Both the position numbers and the translations under genes were made by a program. A DNA stretch of 64,000 bases from a virus. This document shows, in pieces, positions 18,038 through 26,539 of the stretch. The notes beneath the pieces were generated by a model. The model was not told the origin of the DNA. It did not search any database and saw nothing but the letters and a program-made list of their open reading frames with translations. The stretch's first letter is position 1; the number at the start of each line of letters is the position of its first letter. The DNA lies in the IMG/VR virus record IMGVR_UViG_3300042898_006156, positions 49,560 through 113,559 of that record, one strand, 5' to 3'.

Positions 18038-18784
18038 ATGGGAATTTTTGACGAATACGAAGAATACGACGATCCAGAATTCAAAATCAGCTCTGAGGAA
18101 GATGAAGATTTTGATGAAGAAAAATCAGTTTTACTTGCAACTTTAGAATGGTCGCCTATGCCAGAAACAGTTTCTTGGCAGGATCCTAATTTTTCAAAAG
18201 ATTTAGTAAGTCGTCTTAAAGGTGTCACTGAAGATTCATTTGCAAAAGAAGTTCAGATTTGGCAAGATGCAATTAGTCTTCTTCCACACTATGATGAAAT
18301 TGAAATTCGCACTGAAGTAAGGCAATGGGATATTTCTATTCCAAGCAAAGATGATTATGAATTTGAATCATTTTCAGCTGCCTATGCTTTGCAAGTTCAA
18401 TACAGAAACAGATTGACTGAAATTATGTCTGTTGTTTTTGCACACTATGAAATGATTTCTCAAGCGCACAAAAACCTTCGAGAAATGGCTATCAAATTAT
18501 CTACAGGAACAGCAAAGGATAAAGAGGCTAATGCTGCTTTCACTGTACACCCATTTGTCATTCCAATGACAAATTCCAAAAGGCTGCTAACATATTTGGA
18601 GCAATATTTAAAAAATATTGAATTTGCAGCATCTCAAATGGATAGAATTTTGCGTGAGCATCAAGCTTTATCCAGAATCAACCAATCCTTTAATAACGAG
18701 GGAATGTCAAATCTTTTTGCGAAAGATAAGACTCCTATGAATAAGGGAAATGCTACAGTAAGAACTAGAAATTCAAGAATGTGA
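18038..18784 (+). CDS. Hypothetical protein, polymerase-adjacent
   Basis: 248 residues, starting ATG 18038 after TAGGAATTATT, 8 nt past the polymerase stop. The N-terminal 30 residues are very acidic (EEYEEYDDPEFKISSEEDED); the centre is helical and amphipathic, with two long helices after residue 120; the C-terminus is basic (TVRTRNSRM). No family recognised. Its place between polymerase and the probable SSB and RecA, and its mainly helical make-up, would suit a recombination mediator such as a UvsY-like protein, but there is no motif to confirm it. Confidence 0.72.
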   Translation: MGIFDEYEEYDDPEFKISSEEDEDFDEEKSVLLATLEWSPMPETVSWQDPNFSKDLVSRLKGVTEDSFAKEVQIWQDAISLLPHYDEIEIRTEVRQWDISIPSKDDYEFESFSAAYALQVQYRNRLTEIMSVVFAHYEMISQAHKNLREMAIKLSTGTAKDKEANAAFTVHPFVIPMTNSKRLLTYLEQYLKNIEFAASQMDRILREHQALSRINQSFNNEGMSNLFAKDKTPMNKGNATVRTRNSRM

Positions 18785-18874
18785 AAATATTTTTGAATTA
18801 CTATTGCTTCAGCTAAAAACATACAGTAAACTAATAAATGTGGGACGGAAGAGCCCAATTGGAGAAAATATAAA

Positions 18875-19882
18875 ATGACTCGACGTGTTTCTGCTACAAA
18901 GATGGTTGCTTCACAGCCAAATCCATCAACTCCTCGTAATTCATTTCCTCGCTTGCAGGATATTCTCGTAAATCTTTCAGTCAAGGACTCACCAAAGGTT
19001 GTCCGTCGTCTGAAGCTTATCGGTGACCCAATTTCATTTATTGAATTCACTGACAAGGTTTATATTCCAAACCCTAACAATGATCCTTCCCTTCGTGGTA
19101 AGACTCAACGTGTACCATTTCCAGATGCTGATTTGAACAAGTCCTTTGTTCGAATTGGACATGATGATCCAAAGCAATGTCCTTGGAAGAAAATGGGTTA
19201 TGTTGGTACCACACAGTATGCCCAGAATGTTCTTGAGAAGCAAGAAGATGGTTCCTGGGAAGCAAAGATCCTAAAGAAGGGTAAGAGCATTTTCAATCGT
19301 ATTGCTGAACAAACCATTCAGAATTATGAAGATGCTGAGAATGAAGATGGCGATGGTCGTCACTATGGTACTCGCAATTCTCCTTGCGTAAAGATTACTG
19401 CTACCGCTACAGGTCAACCAGCTCCTCTTTCAGTTGATTACACACTATATTTTGAAGGCAAGCCAACTTACATTACTGATGAAATGATTGAGCTTCTTCG
19501 TAAAGCTGGTGAGCCATCAACAGAAGATCTTGTGGCAGAGCGTGTAAATTACAACAACGATCGTGAAGATGATCCTAATATGCCAGAATGGGAAGATTTC
19601 TTTACCTATGGTTTTCCTCTGCTCAAGATTTTCAAATTCACTGTTCCAAAGAATGCTGATTCTGAAGTATCTTCAAATTCTTACAAGGTCTCTGCTCCAG
19701 TAGAGGCTCCAAAGGTTGTTGCTAAACCAGCGCCTGTTGTTGAAGATGAAGATGATGATGAGGAAGAATTTATTCCAGCACCAAAACCAGCTCGTCCTGC
19801 TAAGAAGGCTGTTATCTTAGATGAGGATGACGAAGAAGGTGATGATGATGCTCCTTCTCTTGGATGGATGGGCAAGAAGTAA
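18875..19882 (+). CDS. Probable single-stranded DNA-binding protein
   Basis: 335 residues. A beta-rich body (about 20-260) with many basic and aromatic residues is followed by an acid- and Ala/Pro-rich linker (EDEDDDEEEFIPAPKP) and a short conserved-looking tip (DDAPSLGWMGKK). This arrangement, body then flexible acidic tail, is the hallmark of SSB and T4 gp32-like proteins. Position between DnaE and RecA supports it. No OB-fold motif can be proven by eye and no zinc site is visible. The codons look slightly richer in C than in neighbours, as if it were highly expressed. SD GGAGA precedes ATG by 10 nt. A rho-independent terminator follows directly. Confidence 0.6.
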   Translation: MTRRVSATKMVASQPNPSTPRNSFPRLQDILVNLSVKDSPKVVRRLKLIGDPISFIEFTDKVYIPNPNNDPSLRGKTQRVPFPDADLNKSFVRIGHDDPKQCPWKKMGYVGTTQYAQNVLEKQEDGSWEAKILKKGKSIFNRIAEQTIQNYEDAENEDGDGRHYGTRNSPCVKITATATGQPAPLSVDYTLYFEGKPTYITDEMIELLRKAGEPSTEDLVAERVNYNNDREDDPNMPEWEDFFTYGFPLLKIFKFTVPKNADSEVSSNSYKVSAPVEAPKVVAKPAPVVEDEDDDEEEFIPAPKPARPAKKAVILDEDDEEGDDDAPSLGWMGKK

Positions 19883-19887
19883 TTGAT

Positions 19888-19918
19888 AAAAGGGATGGAT
19901 TTATTCCATCCCTTTTTT
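19888..19918 (+). terminator. Rho-independent terminator after probable SSB gene
   Basis: AAAGGGATGGA (19889-19899), loop TTTAT, TCCATCCCTTT (19905-19915) then a run of T. The stem is 11 bp. It sits between the SSB-like gene and recA, so recA needs readthrough or its own promoter. Confidence 0.85.
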
Positions 19919-19929
19919 GAGGATAAATT

Positions 19930-21150
19930 ATGGCTAGAAAAGAACTAAACGAAGCAATTGATAAAGATCAAGAGCGTTTATTGAAACAAAAACTTAAAGC
20001 ACTTGGAATTGATGAAAAGTGTGTTAAGTCTGGTGATGTAGAGAATATTGAATTTATTCCCACAGGTGTTTTTGAAGTTGATTCAATCCTTGGCGCAGGT
20101 ATGGGAATTCCTGCTGGCACATTGATTGAATTTTGTGGTGAATCACAATCTGGCAAAACTTGGCTTGGTTACAAGCTGATTGCTGAAGCTCAAAAATTGG
20201 GTAAGAAGTGTGCTTTCTTCAATGTTGAGAATTCATATTATCCTTTACGTGCCTTATCTTGTGGTGTCAACACTGCTCAACTTTTGCTTGTTGAAAACGT
20301 TGGCTCCGCAGAAAAGTACGGTGAATTGCTCAAGTTTATGGTTGAAACTGGAGACTATTCTGTAATTATTGTTGACTCTATATCAGCAATGATACCAAAT
20401 GATGAATTAGTTAAGTCTATGGAGCAAGTTCAAACAATTGGACTTCATGCACGATTTGTAAAAAGATTAACCAAAGATTTAACTGCTAAAACTGCTGCAT
20501 CTGGAACTATTGTTGTACTTATCAATCAGCTCTATATGGGTGCTGGAGTGATGCCTGGGACAATGGCAAAAACTGCTTCTGGTGGTAATGCTATGAACTA
20601 CTTCACTCACATGCGCCTATGGATCAATAAGATCAATGGTGCTGCTGGACAAGTTACCAAGAAAGATGCTGAAGGTAAAGATGTCGTAATTGGTGGCAAG
20701 AGCAAAGTTCTTGTTATGAAGACTCGTTATGGTCAACCTGGTGTCACTGGTGAATTCAAAATTATGTTCACTGATGATGAAACTACAAATCCTGTTGATG
20801 AATTTCTCTATAAGGCTAAGGCCAAGGGGTTTGAATACGTCAAGGAAGTTCGTAAGAAGTTTATTTACACGAACATTGATACTGGAGAAGTTATAGAATC
20901 TAAAGATGCATATGAATTCTGCAAACTTTTAATGACTCAACCAGCTCCTGAAAAGCGTACTCGTAATGATAATTCTACTACGGCATTTGAATTTATTTGT
21001 GGACGTTTGAAAGTAGTTGGAAAACCACTTGCTGATCTTGTTGAAGCGATCAGTAAAGGTCCATCTTCTGACGATATTGATGAAGACGATGATGATGGTG
21101 ACGATGGTGGCATTGATTTTGATGTTGCTGCAAAACAAATGCTTGAATAA
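19930..21150 (+). CDS. recA: RecA/UvsX-family recombinase
   Basis: 406 residues. Core motifs: Walker A CGESQSGKT (about 70), the glutamate region FFNVENSYYP, Walker B YSVIIVDSISAMIP (about 143) and loop L2 around INQLYMGAGVMPGTMAKTASGGNAM. These match RecA, including the filament-forming N-terminal helix (RKELNEAIDKDQERLLKQK). The C-terminal 30 residues are strongly acidic (IDEDDDDGDDGGID), like the inhibitory tail of RecA. It catalyses strand exchange on SSB-coated DNA and works with the RecJ and Mre11-Rad50 of this window. A bidirectional terminator follows at once. Confidence 0.93.
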   Translation: MARKELNEAIDKDQERLLKQKLKALGIDEKCVKSGDVENIEFIPTGVFEVDSILGAGMGIPAGTLIEFCGESQSGKTWLGYKLIAEAQKLGKKCAFFNVENSYYPLRALSCGVNTAQLLLVENVGSAEKYGELLKFMVETGDYSVIIVDSISAMIPNDELVKSMEQVQTIGLHARFVKRLTKDLTAKTAASGTIVVLINQLYMGAGVMPGTMAKTASGGNAMNYFTHMRLWINKINGAAGQVTKKDAEGKDVVIGGKSKVLVMKTRYGQPGVTGEFKIMFTDDETTNPVDEFLYKAKAKGFEYVKEVRKKFIYTNIDTGEVIESKDAYEFCKLLMTQPAPEKRTRNDNSTTAFEFICGRLKVVGKPLADLVEAISKGPSSDDIDEDDDDGDDGGIDFDVAAKQMLE

Positions 21151-21152
21151 TT

Positions 21153-21180
21153 AAAAAACCCCTCGAAAGAGGGGTTTTTT
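21153..21180. terminator. Bidirectional terminator between convergent genes
   Basis: AAAAAACCCCTC, loop GAAA, GAGGGGTTTTTT: a nearly perfect inverted repeat with A-run and T-run on opposite sides, so it can stop transcription of recA (plus) and of the minus-strand gene ending at 21180. Confidence 0.92.
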
Positions 21181-21830
21181 TACATCATTGGTAATGGACT
21201 TGCTTTTCTGAAATCTTTGTATATTCTGTTAACTTGTTTTACAAAAGCTTCGTTTCTTGCAGAATTTTCAAAAAAATCTTGATAATCTAAAGCTAATTTG
21301 TCAGCTTTAAACTTCTTCTTATTTTTGAGCAATTCTTTGATTTGACCAATAATTCTTCTGTATACATAACCTTGCTCTCTTTCATCAAGAATAGGCATTT
21401 TTGGACCAGAGGGTTTATTAATAGTAATATCAGTGTTAGAATTACCAGAAGGTGTATCTTCCACATTTTCATTTTTTTCAGGTCTTAAAGTAGGATTATC
21501 TGGATCTATTACAGTTGTAAATTTACCCAATCTATTTCTTTGATCAGTGGCTTTTTCTATAGCTTTATCAATATACTCTCTTTCTTCTTCAGAATATCGG
21601 CCTGGATCATTTTGATACCACTTGACTAAATTTTCAAAATCTTCATTTGGATTTTGAGCCAAAAGAAACAACTCATCCATAAATTTTTCAGGAGTTTTTA
21701 CTTCATTGGATACAATTTGGGATACTTTTAAAAATTGTTTATGAAGCACTTCTGCAGCTTTGAAATCTCCATAAGTTTCTAATAATTCAATATCTTTGTT
21801 GATTTTTGATAACTTTATAAATTTATTCAT
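21180..21830 (-). CDS. Tagged hypothetical protein (N-terminal LHxxF-type tag)
   Basis: 216 residues. The N-terminus (MNKFIKLSKINKDIEL, then LETYGDFKAAEVLHKQFLKVSQ) is nearly the same as that of the next upstream gene, while the rest is unrelated. After the tag come an acidic helical part, a Pro/Asn/Thr-rich linker (about 115-145) and a helical C-terminus (YVYRRIIGQIKELLKNKKKFKADK). No catalytic motif seen. The start follows AAAGAG and lies 2 nt after the TAA of the partner gene. I infer a virion-associated or co-targeted protein because of the shared tag. Confidence 0.8.
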   Translation of the reverse strand: MNKFIKLSKINKDIELLETYGDFKAAEVLHKQFLKVSQIVSNEVKTPEKFMDELFLLAQNPNEDFENLVKWYQNDPGRYSEEEREYIDKAIEKATDQRNRLGKFTTVIDPDNPTLRPEKNENVEDTPSGNSNTDITINKPSGPKMPILDEREQGYVYRRIIGQIKELLKNKKKFKADKLALDYQDFFENSARNEAFVKQVNRIYKDFRKASPLPMM

Positions 21831-21832
21831 AA

Positions 21833-22489
21833 TTAACTCTTTGCTACTGATCCACCTTTATTTTTATCAATCATTCCTCTCAATGTATTGCACTGTGCTG
21901 CAAATGGTCCACAATCCATACCATATTCTCGCTGTAATCTTTGCAATTCGTTTTCTAAATATTGCAGTTCTTGATCTTTTTTATTTTTATCACCATACTG
22001 AGTTGGAGGTGGAGTAGGAGGAGGTACATTTTGTCCACCTGGATTTGTATTACTTCCTTCGTAAGGAGGCTGTACTTGTCCACCAGGTGCAGGCGCAGGT
22101 GAAGGTAATGGTGCTATCTGCATATTTCCAGGGCTCGGTTTAGGAGCTGGAGCAGGGCTTGGAGCTGGGCTTACTCCTGGATTTGGTGGGCCTATTGTTT
22201 GAACAGGAGTTGTTCTTGGTTGAGCTACAGGCATTTGTGCAGGTGCAACAACTGGTTTGGCTAGAGTTGTTGGAGCGATCATTGGTCTTGCCATCATTTG
22301 AGGCATCATCATTGGCATCATTTGTGGCATCATCATTTGAGGCATCATTGTGGTCATCATTTGAGGCATTGCATACTGTGCCTCTTTAATAAACTTCTGA
22401 TGTAATATTTCTGCTGCTTTGATTTTGCCAGCATTCTCTAATAATTCGATATCTCTATTTAATTGAGCTAATTTTTGAAATTTGTTCAT
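21833..22489 (-). CDS. Tagged Met- and Pro-rich protein
   Basis: 218 residues. It has the tag (MNKFQKLAQLNRDIEL, then LENAGKIKAAEILHQKFIKEAQ) followed by a Met-rich block of short MPQMM-type repeats (about 40-65), then a Pro/Ala/Gln-rich low-complexity region (about 70-165) and a helical C-terminus (QELQYLENELQRLQREYG). Two cysteines near the end. No enzyme motif. The low-complexity body suggests a flexible linker or scaffold protein. It is first in a two-gene minus-strand unit divergent from the primase gene. Confidence 0.78.
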   Translation of the reverse strand: MNKFQKLAQLNRDIELLENAGKIKAAEILHQKFIKEAQYAMPQMMTTMMPQMMMPQMMPMMMPQMMARPMIAPTTLAKPVVAPAQMPVAQPRTTPVQTIGPPNPGVSPAPSPAPAPKPSPGNMQIAPLPSPAPAPGGQVQPPYEGSNTNPGGQNVPPPTPPPTQYGDKNKKDQELQYLENELQRLQREYGMDCGPFAAQCNTLRGMIDKNKGGSVAKS

Positions 22490-22513
22490 TTTTACAACCT
22501 AGACTAAAATGAT

Positions 22514-22519
22514 ATTATA
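22514..22519 (-). promoter_or_regulatory. Possible -10 box for the tagged minus-strand pair
   Basis: TATAAT on the minus strand, 24 nt before ATG 22489, would give a short leader with the weak Shine-Dalgarno TAGG. No consensus -35 is seen upstream. Confidence 0.4.
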
Positions 22520-22532
22520 GTTTTCCCAAGAG

Positions 22533-22560
22533 TTGATTTTTCTACCTTTAATGATACAAT
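22533..22560 (+). promoter_or_regulatory. Sigma70-type promoter for the Toprim primase gene
   Basis: TTGATT (22533-22538), 16 nt, TACAAT (22555-22560). The ATG at 22568 is only 7 nt after the -10, where transcription should start, and no Shine-Dalgarno is present, so the mRNA is probably leaderless. Matching arrangements occur before the genes at 41698 and 44798. Confidence 0.65.
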
Positions 22561-22567
22561 TTAACTG

Positions 22568-23332
22568 ATGAACAGCATTGAATTGAACTATAATCAATTT
22601 CTCCGCAACTTTGGTGAGAATAAAACTGTTCAAGATTATTTCCAAACTAGAAATTTATCTAACAAAATTATCCAAAATAATCTTATTGCATTCTGCCCTT
22701 CTTATTCAAGGTATGAATTTCCATTATTAAAAGGCAGATTGATCGTTCCAATTAGAGATGTTCACGGTAATTTTATTGCTCTTGCTGGCAGACAAATTCC
22801 AGATTTAAGAGAACAAACAGTGCAAGCATTTTGGGATCTTTATGGGCACGAACCTGCTAAATGTGCTGACAAAATCAACAAATGGAATAAAGGCAAATGG
22901 ATAAACGAGCCATATCAAAAGAATAAAAATCTATTCTTTCTTGATGTAGCAAAAACAATGGCACGTCAAAAGAACTATCTTATATTGACAGAAGGATACT
23001 TTGATGTTTATTCATTTTATGACAATGGTTTAGAAAATGTAGTTGCCCTTTGTGGAACTGCTATTTCTGATCATCAAATTGCTCTTGCCTCCAGATATTG
23101 TGATAATCTAGTTGTTCTTATGGATGCTGATGATGCTGGCAAAATTGCATCAGAAAAAGTAATCAGCAAAATAGAAGAATTGGGATTGAAAGCTATTAGA
23201 ATATTTCTTCCTTCTGGTATGGATCCTGATGACTTTGCACAAAAATTTGATGTATCTCTTCTTGATGAAACTATTTTGAAGATGATTGACTCTGGTAAGA
23301 AAACTTTAAGTATAAGGGCTGAAAATGGATAG
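22568..23332 (+). CDS. DnaG-type primase catalytic (Toprim) protein, separate from its zinc domain
   Basis: 254 residues. The N-terminal part (QDYFQTRNLSNKIIQNNLIAFCP, KGRLIVPIRDVHGNFIALAGR) matches the DnaG core N-terminal subdomain. The Toprim motifs follow: LTEGYFDVYS (Glu about 141) and LMDADDAG (about 183), with catalytic acidic residues, then GMDPDDF. There is no N-terminal CHC2 zinc ribbon and no helicase-interaction domain. The zinc half is at 13100-13732, 9 kb away. The stop overlaps the RecJ gene start by 8 bases. Role: RNA primer synthesis with the separate zinc protein and DnaB. Confidence 0.88.
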   Translation: MNSIELNYNQFLRNFGENKTVQDYFQTRNLSNKIIQNNLIAFCPSYSRYEFPLLKGRLIVPIRDVHGNFIALAGRQIPDLREQTVQAFWDLYGHEPAKCADKINKWNKGKWINEPYQKNKNLFFLDVAKTMARQKNYLILTEGYFDVYSFYDNGLENVVALCGTAISDHQIALASRYCDNLVVLMDADDAGKIASEKVISKIEELGLKAIRIFLPSGMDPDDFAQKFDVSLLDETILKMIDSGKKTLSIRAENG

Positions 23333-25118
23333 AATTGAAACAGTTTGGAAAATGAGAGAATGTAGTATGCAAGAAGTTAAAGAACTTGCATATGAACTTG
23401 AGATACCTATTCCTGTAGCCCAAGTTATGCTTACTCGTGGAATTGATTCAGTAGACAAAGCTGAACAATTTTTAGATCTTAAAATTAATAAACTTCATAA
23501 TCCAATGACTCTTCCTGATGCTGAAATTGCTATCAAAAGAATTAGCAAAGCCATCGATACAGGTGAGAAGATCTTTGTATGGGGCGACTATGATGTGGAT
23601 GGCATTACTTCCACTGCAATTGTTGTCACTGCTCTTGAGAAAATGGGAGCAAATATAGAATACAAAGTTCCTCACAGAATGGAAGATGGATACGATATCA
23701 AGATGCATTCTGTTGATCAGGCTTTGGCTTCTGGTGCAACTCTTCTTATGAGCGTGGACTGTGGAATTGTTGCATTTGAAACTGGTGCATATGCAAAAGA
23801 GAAAAATCTTGATTTGATTATCACTGACCACCATCATCCTAGTGAAGATGGATCGTTGCCTGAAGCTATGGCAGTGGTAAATCCAAACAGAGATGATCCT
23901 TTCTATCCAGGAGAACATTTTCAGTCTTATAAGAAAGATAGTTTTGAACGCTATCCATTTGATTATCTGGCTGGTTGTGGAATTGCTTTTAAATTGATGC
24001 TTGGATTAGCTAGGTATCGTAAGCTAAATGTTTTTGATTTTGTAGATAATCTAATTGAATTTGCAGCTTTGGGCACTGTAGCTGACGTTGCTCCGATGAT
24101 TGATGAAAACAGAGTTATAGTTAATTATGGATGTTCAATTCTTTCTAACAGTAATAAGCCAGGAATAAAAGAACTTCTTCGTATTGCTGGTGTCAAAGAT
24201 GTAACTCCAACTACTATTGGTTTTCAAATTGGCCCAAGAATCAATGCTATAGGTAGACTTGCTGATGCTGGTACTGCTTTATCATTGATGCTGTCCAAAG
24301 ATGACATAACAGCAGCTAATCTTGCCAAGCAGATGAACAATGCCAATACTAAAAGACAAGAACAGCAAGAGAAAGCAACTCAACAAGCTATAGATTTTGT
24401 TGAGAGAAATTTTGATTTAGAGAAAGAGCATATATTGATTTTGGGTGAAGAAGATTGGCATCCAGGATTGATTGGTTTAATTGCTGGCAAAATTGCAGAA
24501 ATGTACAACAAGCCTACTTTGGTTTGTTCATTTAAGAAGGATGGATATGCTAAAGGTTCTTGTCGTTCCACTCGTGATTTTAATATCTTGGATGCTCTCA
24601 AGTCAGAAGAGGCTTGGAAATTATTCAAGAAAAGAGCAGATGGTTCTACTGTTTGTGGGGGTCATGCTTTTGCTGCTGGTTTTGAACTTGCTATAGATAA
24701 TATTCCAGCAATGAGAGCAGCATTGAATAATTATGCTCAAGATAGATTGGGAGAACCATCTTCTGAAAAGATTATTGATATTGATGCTCGTATGCCATTT
24801 GGTGATTTGAACATTAAGACATATGTTCATCTTTCAAAAATCTCACCTTTTGGTAGTGGTAATCATAATCCAATCTTCATCACAAAGAATATGACTCTTG
24901 TTGAAGCTAAACCACTTACTCAAGGTAAACACGCAAAATTAAAATTATCAAATGGTGAGAAAACTTGGGTTCCTGCTAATGCTTGGAGGCGGGGATATAT
25001 TTGTAATGAATTTAAACCTGGCGACAAAGTTGATGTTGTTTACACTGTCGAGATAGATAATTGGTCAGGTGGAAATAATTTAGTTATGATTCTTGAGGAT
25101 ATAAAACTCTCTGGTTGA
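23325..25118 (+). CDS. recJ: RecJ-like single-stranded DNA exonuclease
   Basis: 597 residues. DHH-family motifs: GDYDVDGITSTA (about 86), SVDCGI, ITDHHHP (about 165), ALGTVADVAPM, then the DHHA1 part with GSCRSTRDFNILDAL and CGGHAFAAGF. The C-terminus holds an OB-like segment (MTLVEAKPLTQGKHAKLKL). Full-length RecJ is about 560-580 residues, so it is complete. It degrades single-stranded DNA 5'-3' with Mn/Mg and would supply 3' ends for RecA or clear flaps. Start overlaps the primase end and follows AAGGG. Confidence 0.93.
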   Translation: MDRIETVWKMRECSMQEVKELAYELEIPIPVAQVMLTRGIDSVDKAEQFLDLKINKLHNPMTLPDAEIAIKRISKAIDTGEKIFVWGDYDVDGITSTAIVVTALEKMGANIEYKVPHRMEDGYDIKMHSVDQALASGATLLMSVDCGIVAFETGAYAKEKNLDLIITDHHHPSEDGSLPEAMAVVNPNRDDPFYPGEHFQSYKKDSFERYPFDYLAGCGIAFKLMLGLARYRKLNVFDFVDNLIEFAALGTVADVAPMIDENRVIVNYGCSILSNSNKPGIKELLRIAGVKDVTPTTIGFQIGPRINAIGRLADAGTALSLMLSKDDITAANLAKQMNNANTKRQEQQEKATQQAIDFVERNFDLEKEHILILGEEDWHPGLIGLIAGKIAEMYNKPTLVCSFKKDGYAKGSCRSTRDFNILDALKSEEAWKLFKKRADGSTVCGGHAFAAGFELAIDNIPAMRAALNNYAQDRLGEPSSEKIIDIDARMPFGDLNIKTYVHLSKISPFGSGNHNPIFITKNMTLVEAKPLTQGKHAKLKLSNGEKTWVPANAWRRGYICNEFKPGDKVDVVYTVEIDNWSGGNNLVMILEDIKLSG

Positions 25119-25119
25119 T

Positions 25120-25147
25120 TTCTAATTTTAAAAACAGTAACTATAAT
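25120..25147 (+). promoter_or_regulatory. Candidate promoter before the zinc-finger sigma-like gene
   Basis: TATAAT at 25142-25147, with TTCTAA 16 nt upstream as a poor -35; a TTGATT at 25115-25120 is too far (21 nt). The gene at 25173 has its own Shine-Dalgarno GAGGG, so this would be a leadered transcript. Confidence 0.4.
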
Positions 25148-25172
25148 TGTAATATCAACGAGGGAATCTTAA

Positions 25173-26147
25173 GTGAACGAGGATATTACAAAACAAGCAA
25201 AGATAAGGACTCAAGAAAATTTAGAAATAGCCATTCTAAAATATCAAGAGGCTTTACTATCAGGCAATAAATGGCGGATAGACAGGCAATACAAAGAAGT
25301 ATGTAAGCTTTATCCGCCTTATCTACATATGCAAGAATGGTGGAATCAATATCATTACTTGTATGACTCACAAGAAGATTTTGCATCAGATTATATAAAA
25401 ATTTTCTGCAATGTCTTGTCAAATTGGAAACCCCGCAATACCAGAAAAGTATCTCGTTATGGAGGAAGTGGGGAATTCAAAAACTATTTTATCGGCGCAT
25501 TACAACACAACTATATCAACTTAGTCAAAGCTGATAATGCTGGTAAAAGAAATCCCTCTCAAAAATGCCCAATTTGTGAAAAATGGGTAAATCCTCTTTC
25601 AACCCATATATTAGTTCATCATCATCATATTCTTTGGGATCATTTAAAAAACACTGGAATTATTCTAGAAGACCTTGAAAGATGTTCATTTTGTAAATCT
25701 CATAAAATGCCAAGAAGCTATGAATGTCTTGAAAATTGTGAAAATAAAAAAGATGGATCGTGTGAGAAATGTATGATAATTCAAAGAACAGCAATTATTA
25801 GAAAGCATATTTTATCCAAGCATTCATCTATGCTTTTTCAAAAATTTAATGAACTTTATCCAGATTATCAAACTGTTTCTCCTAGAGCTTTAAGTGTTTA
25901 TATGTCTGAAGAAGATGACAATGAAAATATCTGTTATTACGACAGCATCAAAGATGAAAATAAAATTAATAATTTAATGAATTTAAGTTTAGATGAAGTT
26001 GAAAATAAAATTATTTCAACCATTCTAAATGGATCATCAAAGCTAAAATATGATTCAAAGCTATATGGCTGCAGTGCTTCAGAGTTCAATAAAGCTGTAG
26101 AAAATATAAAGACGAAAATGTCTCTTATTGGAATTGAGGAAAACTAA
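25173..26147 (+). CDS. Probable sigma-like transcription factor with zinc-finger insertion
   Basis: 324 residues from GTG 25173 after GAGGG. Residues about 65-125 (QEDFASDYIKIFCNVLSNW, FKNYFIGALQHNYINLVKAD) look like sigma region 2. Then two zinc sites are inserted: CPICEKWVNP...HILVHHHH (about 132-153) and CSFCK...C...CEKCM...HILSKH. The C-terminal part (LSLDEVENKIISTILNGSSK, SASEFNKAVENIKTKM) resembles region 4. The order recalls T4 gp55-type late sigma factors in other large phages, but the zinc insertions are unusual. Two other sigma genes lie at 35949 and 44798. It could instead be another zinc DNA-binding protein; moderate confidence. Confidence 0.58.
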   Translation: MNEDITKQAKIRTQENLEIAILKYQEALLSGNKWRIDRQYKEVCKLYPPYLHMQEWWNQYHYLYDSQEDFASDYIKIFCNVLSNWKPRNTRKVSRYGGSGEFKNYFIGALQHNYINLVKADNAGKRNPSQKCPICEKWVNPLSTHILVHHHHILWDHLKNTGIILEDLERCSFCKSHKMPRSYECLENCENKKDGSCEKCMIIQRTAIIRKHILSKHSSMLFQKFNELYPDYQTVSPRALSVYMSEEDDNENICYYDSIKDENKINNLMNLSLDEVENKIISTILNGSSKLKYDSKLYGCSASEFNKAVENIKTKMSLIGIEEN

Positions 26148-26149
26148 AA

Positions 26150-26536
26150 ATGGATAAGATTGAAGAACCTGTGAGCACTATTGCCACAAATGAAAAACCA
26201 AAGAATAATACAAATGACCCAAGGATATTAAAAGCACGAGGAGGAGATCCAAATGCTGAGGATCCTTTGAAGAGACCTACTGATCCTATTGGCTTAAGTC
26301 GTAGTATTTTGCATGTACTTAAAGAGCACGAGTATGTTAGAATTTTATCTGTTGGACCTACTGCATTAAATTCAATTATGACAGCATTCAGACTAGCGTC
26401 CAGAGAAGTTGAAAGTTTGACTAATGGATCAGTTTTAGTTTGTCGTCAATCAGAATATAGTGCTGAAGTTGCTGGCAAGAAAACAAAGGGAATTTCCACT
26501 CGTATTTTTGCTATTGATATTAAGTTTGCATTGTAA
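26150..26536 (+). CDS. SpoVS-like protein
   Basis: 128 residues. After a hydrophilic, Pro-rich N-terminal 45 residues, a SpoVS domain is recognisable: RSILHVLKEHEYVRILSVGP, ALNSIMTAFRLASREVE and GISTRIFAIDIKF, matching the Alba-like SpoVS fold that recognises nucleic acid in Bacillus and Thermus. It lies 2 nt after the sigma-like gene, so a regulatory or RNA/DNA-binding role is plausible. Cellular SpoVS is about 86 residues; the extra N-terminus here is phage-specific. Confidence 0.75.
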   Translation: MDKIEEPVSTIATNEKPKNNTNDPRILKARGGDPNAEDPLKRPTDPIGLSRSILHVLKEHEYVRILSVGPTALNSIMTAFRLASREVESLTNGSVLVCRQSEYSAEVAGKKTKGISTRIFAIDIKFAL

Positions 26537-26539
26537 GAG

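Noticed and set aside
19681-19875. Ser-rich minus-strand frame over the SSB-like tail
   Set aside because: Antisense of Asp/Glu codons; no start site or context.
22289-22380. Tandem short repeats as CRISPR or regulatory repeats
   Set aside because: The repeats encode Met/Pro/Gln codons within an open frame and have no spacers.
23472-23918. 148-codon open frame on the minus strand
   Set aside because: Inside RecJ, antisense to the DHH motifs; Cys/His/Ser composition is a typical shadow.
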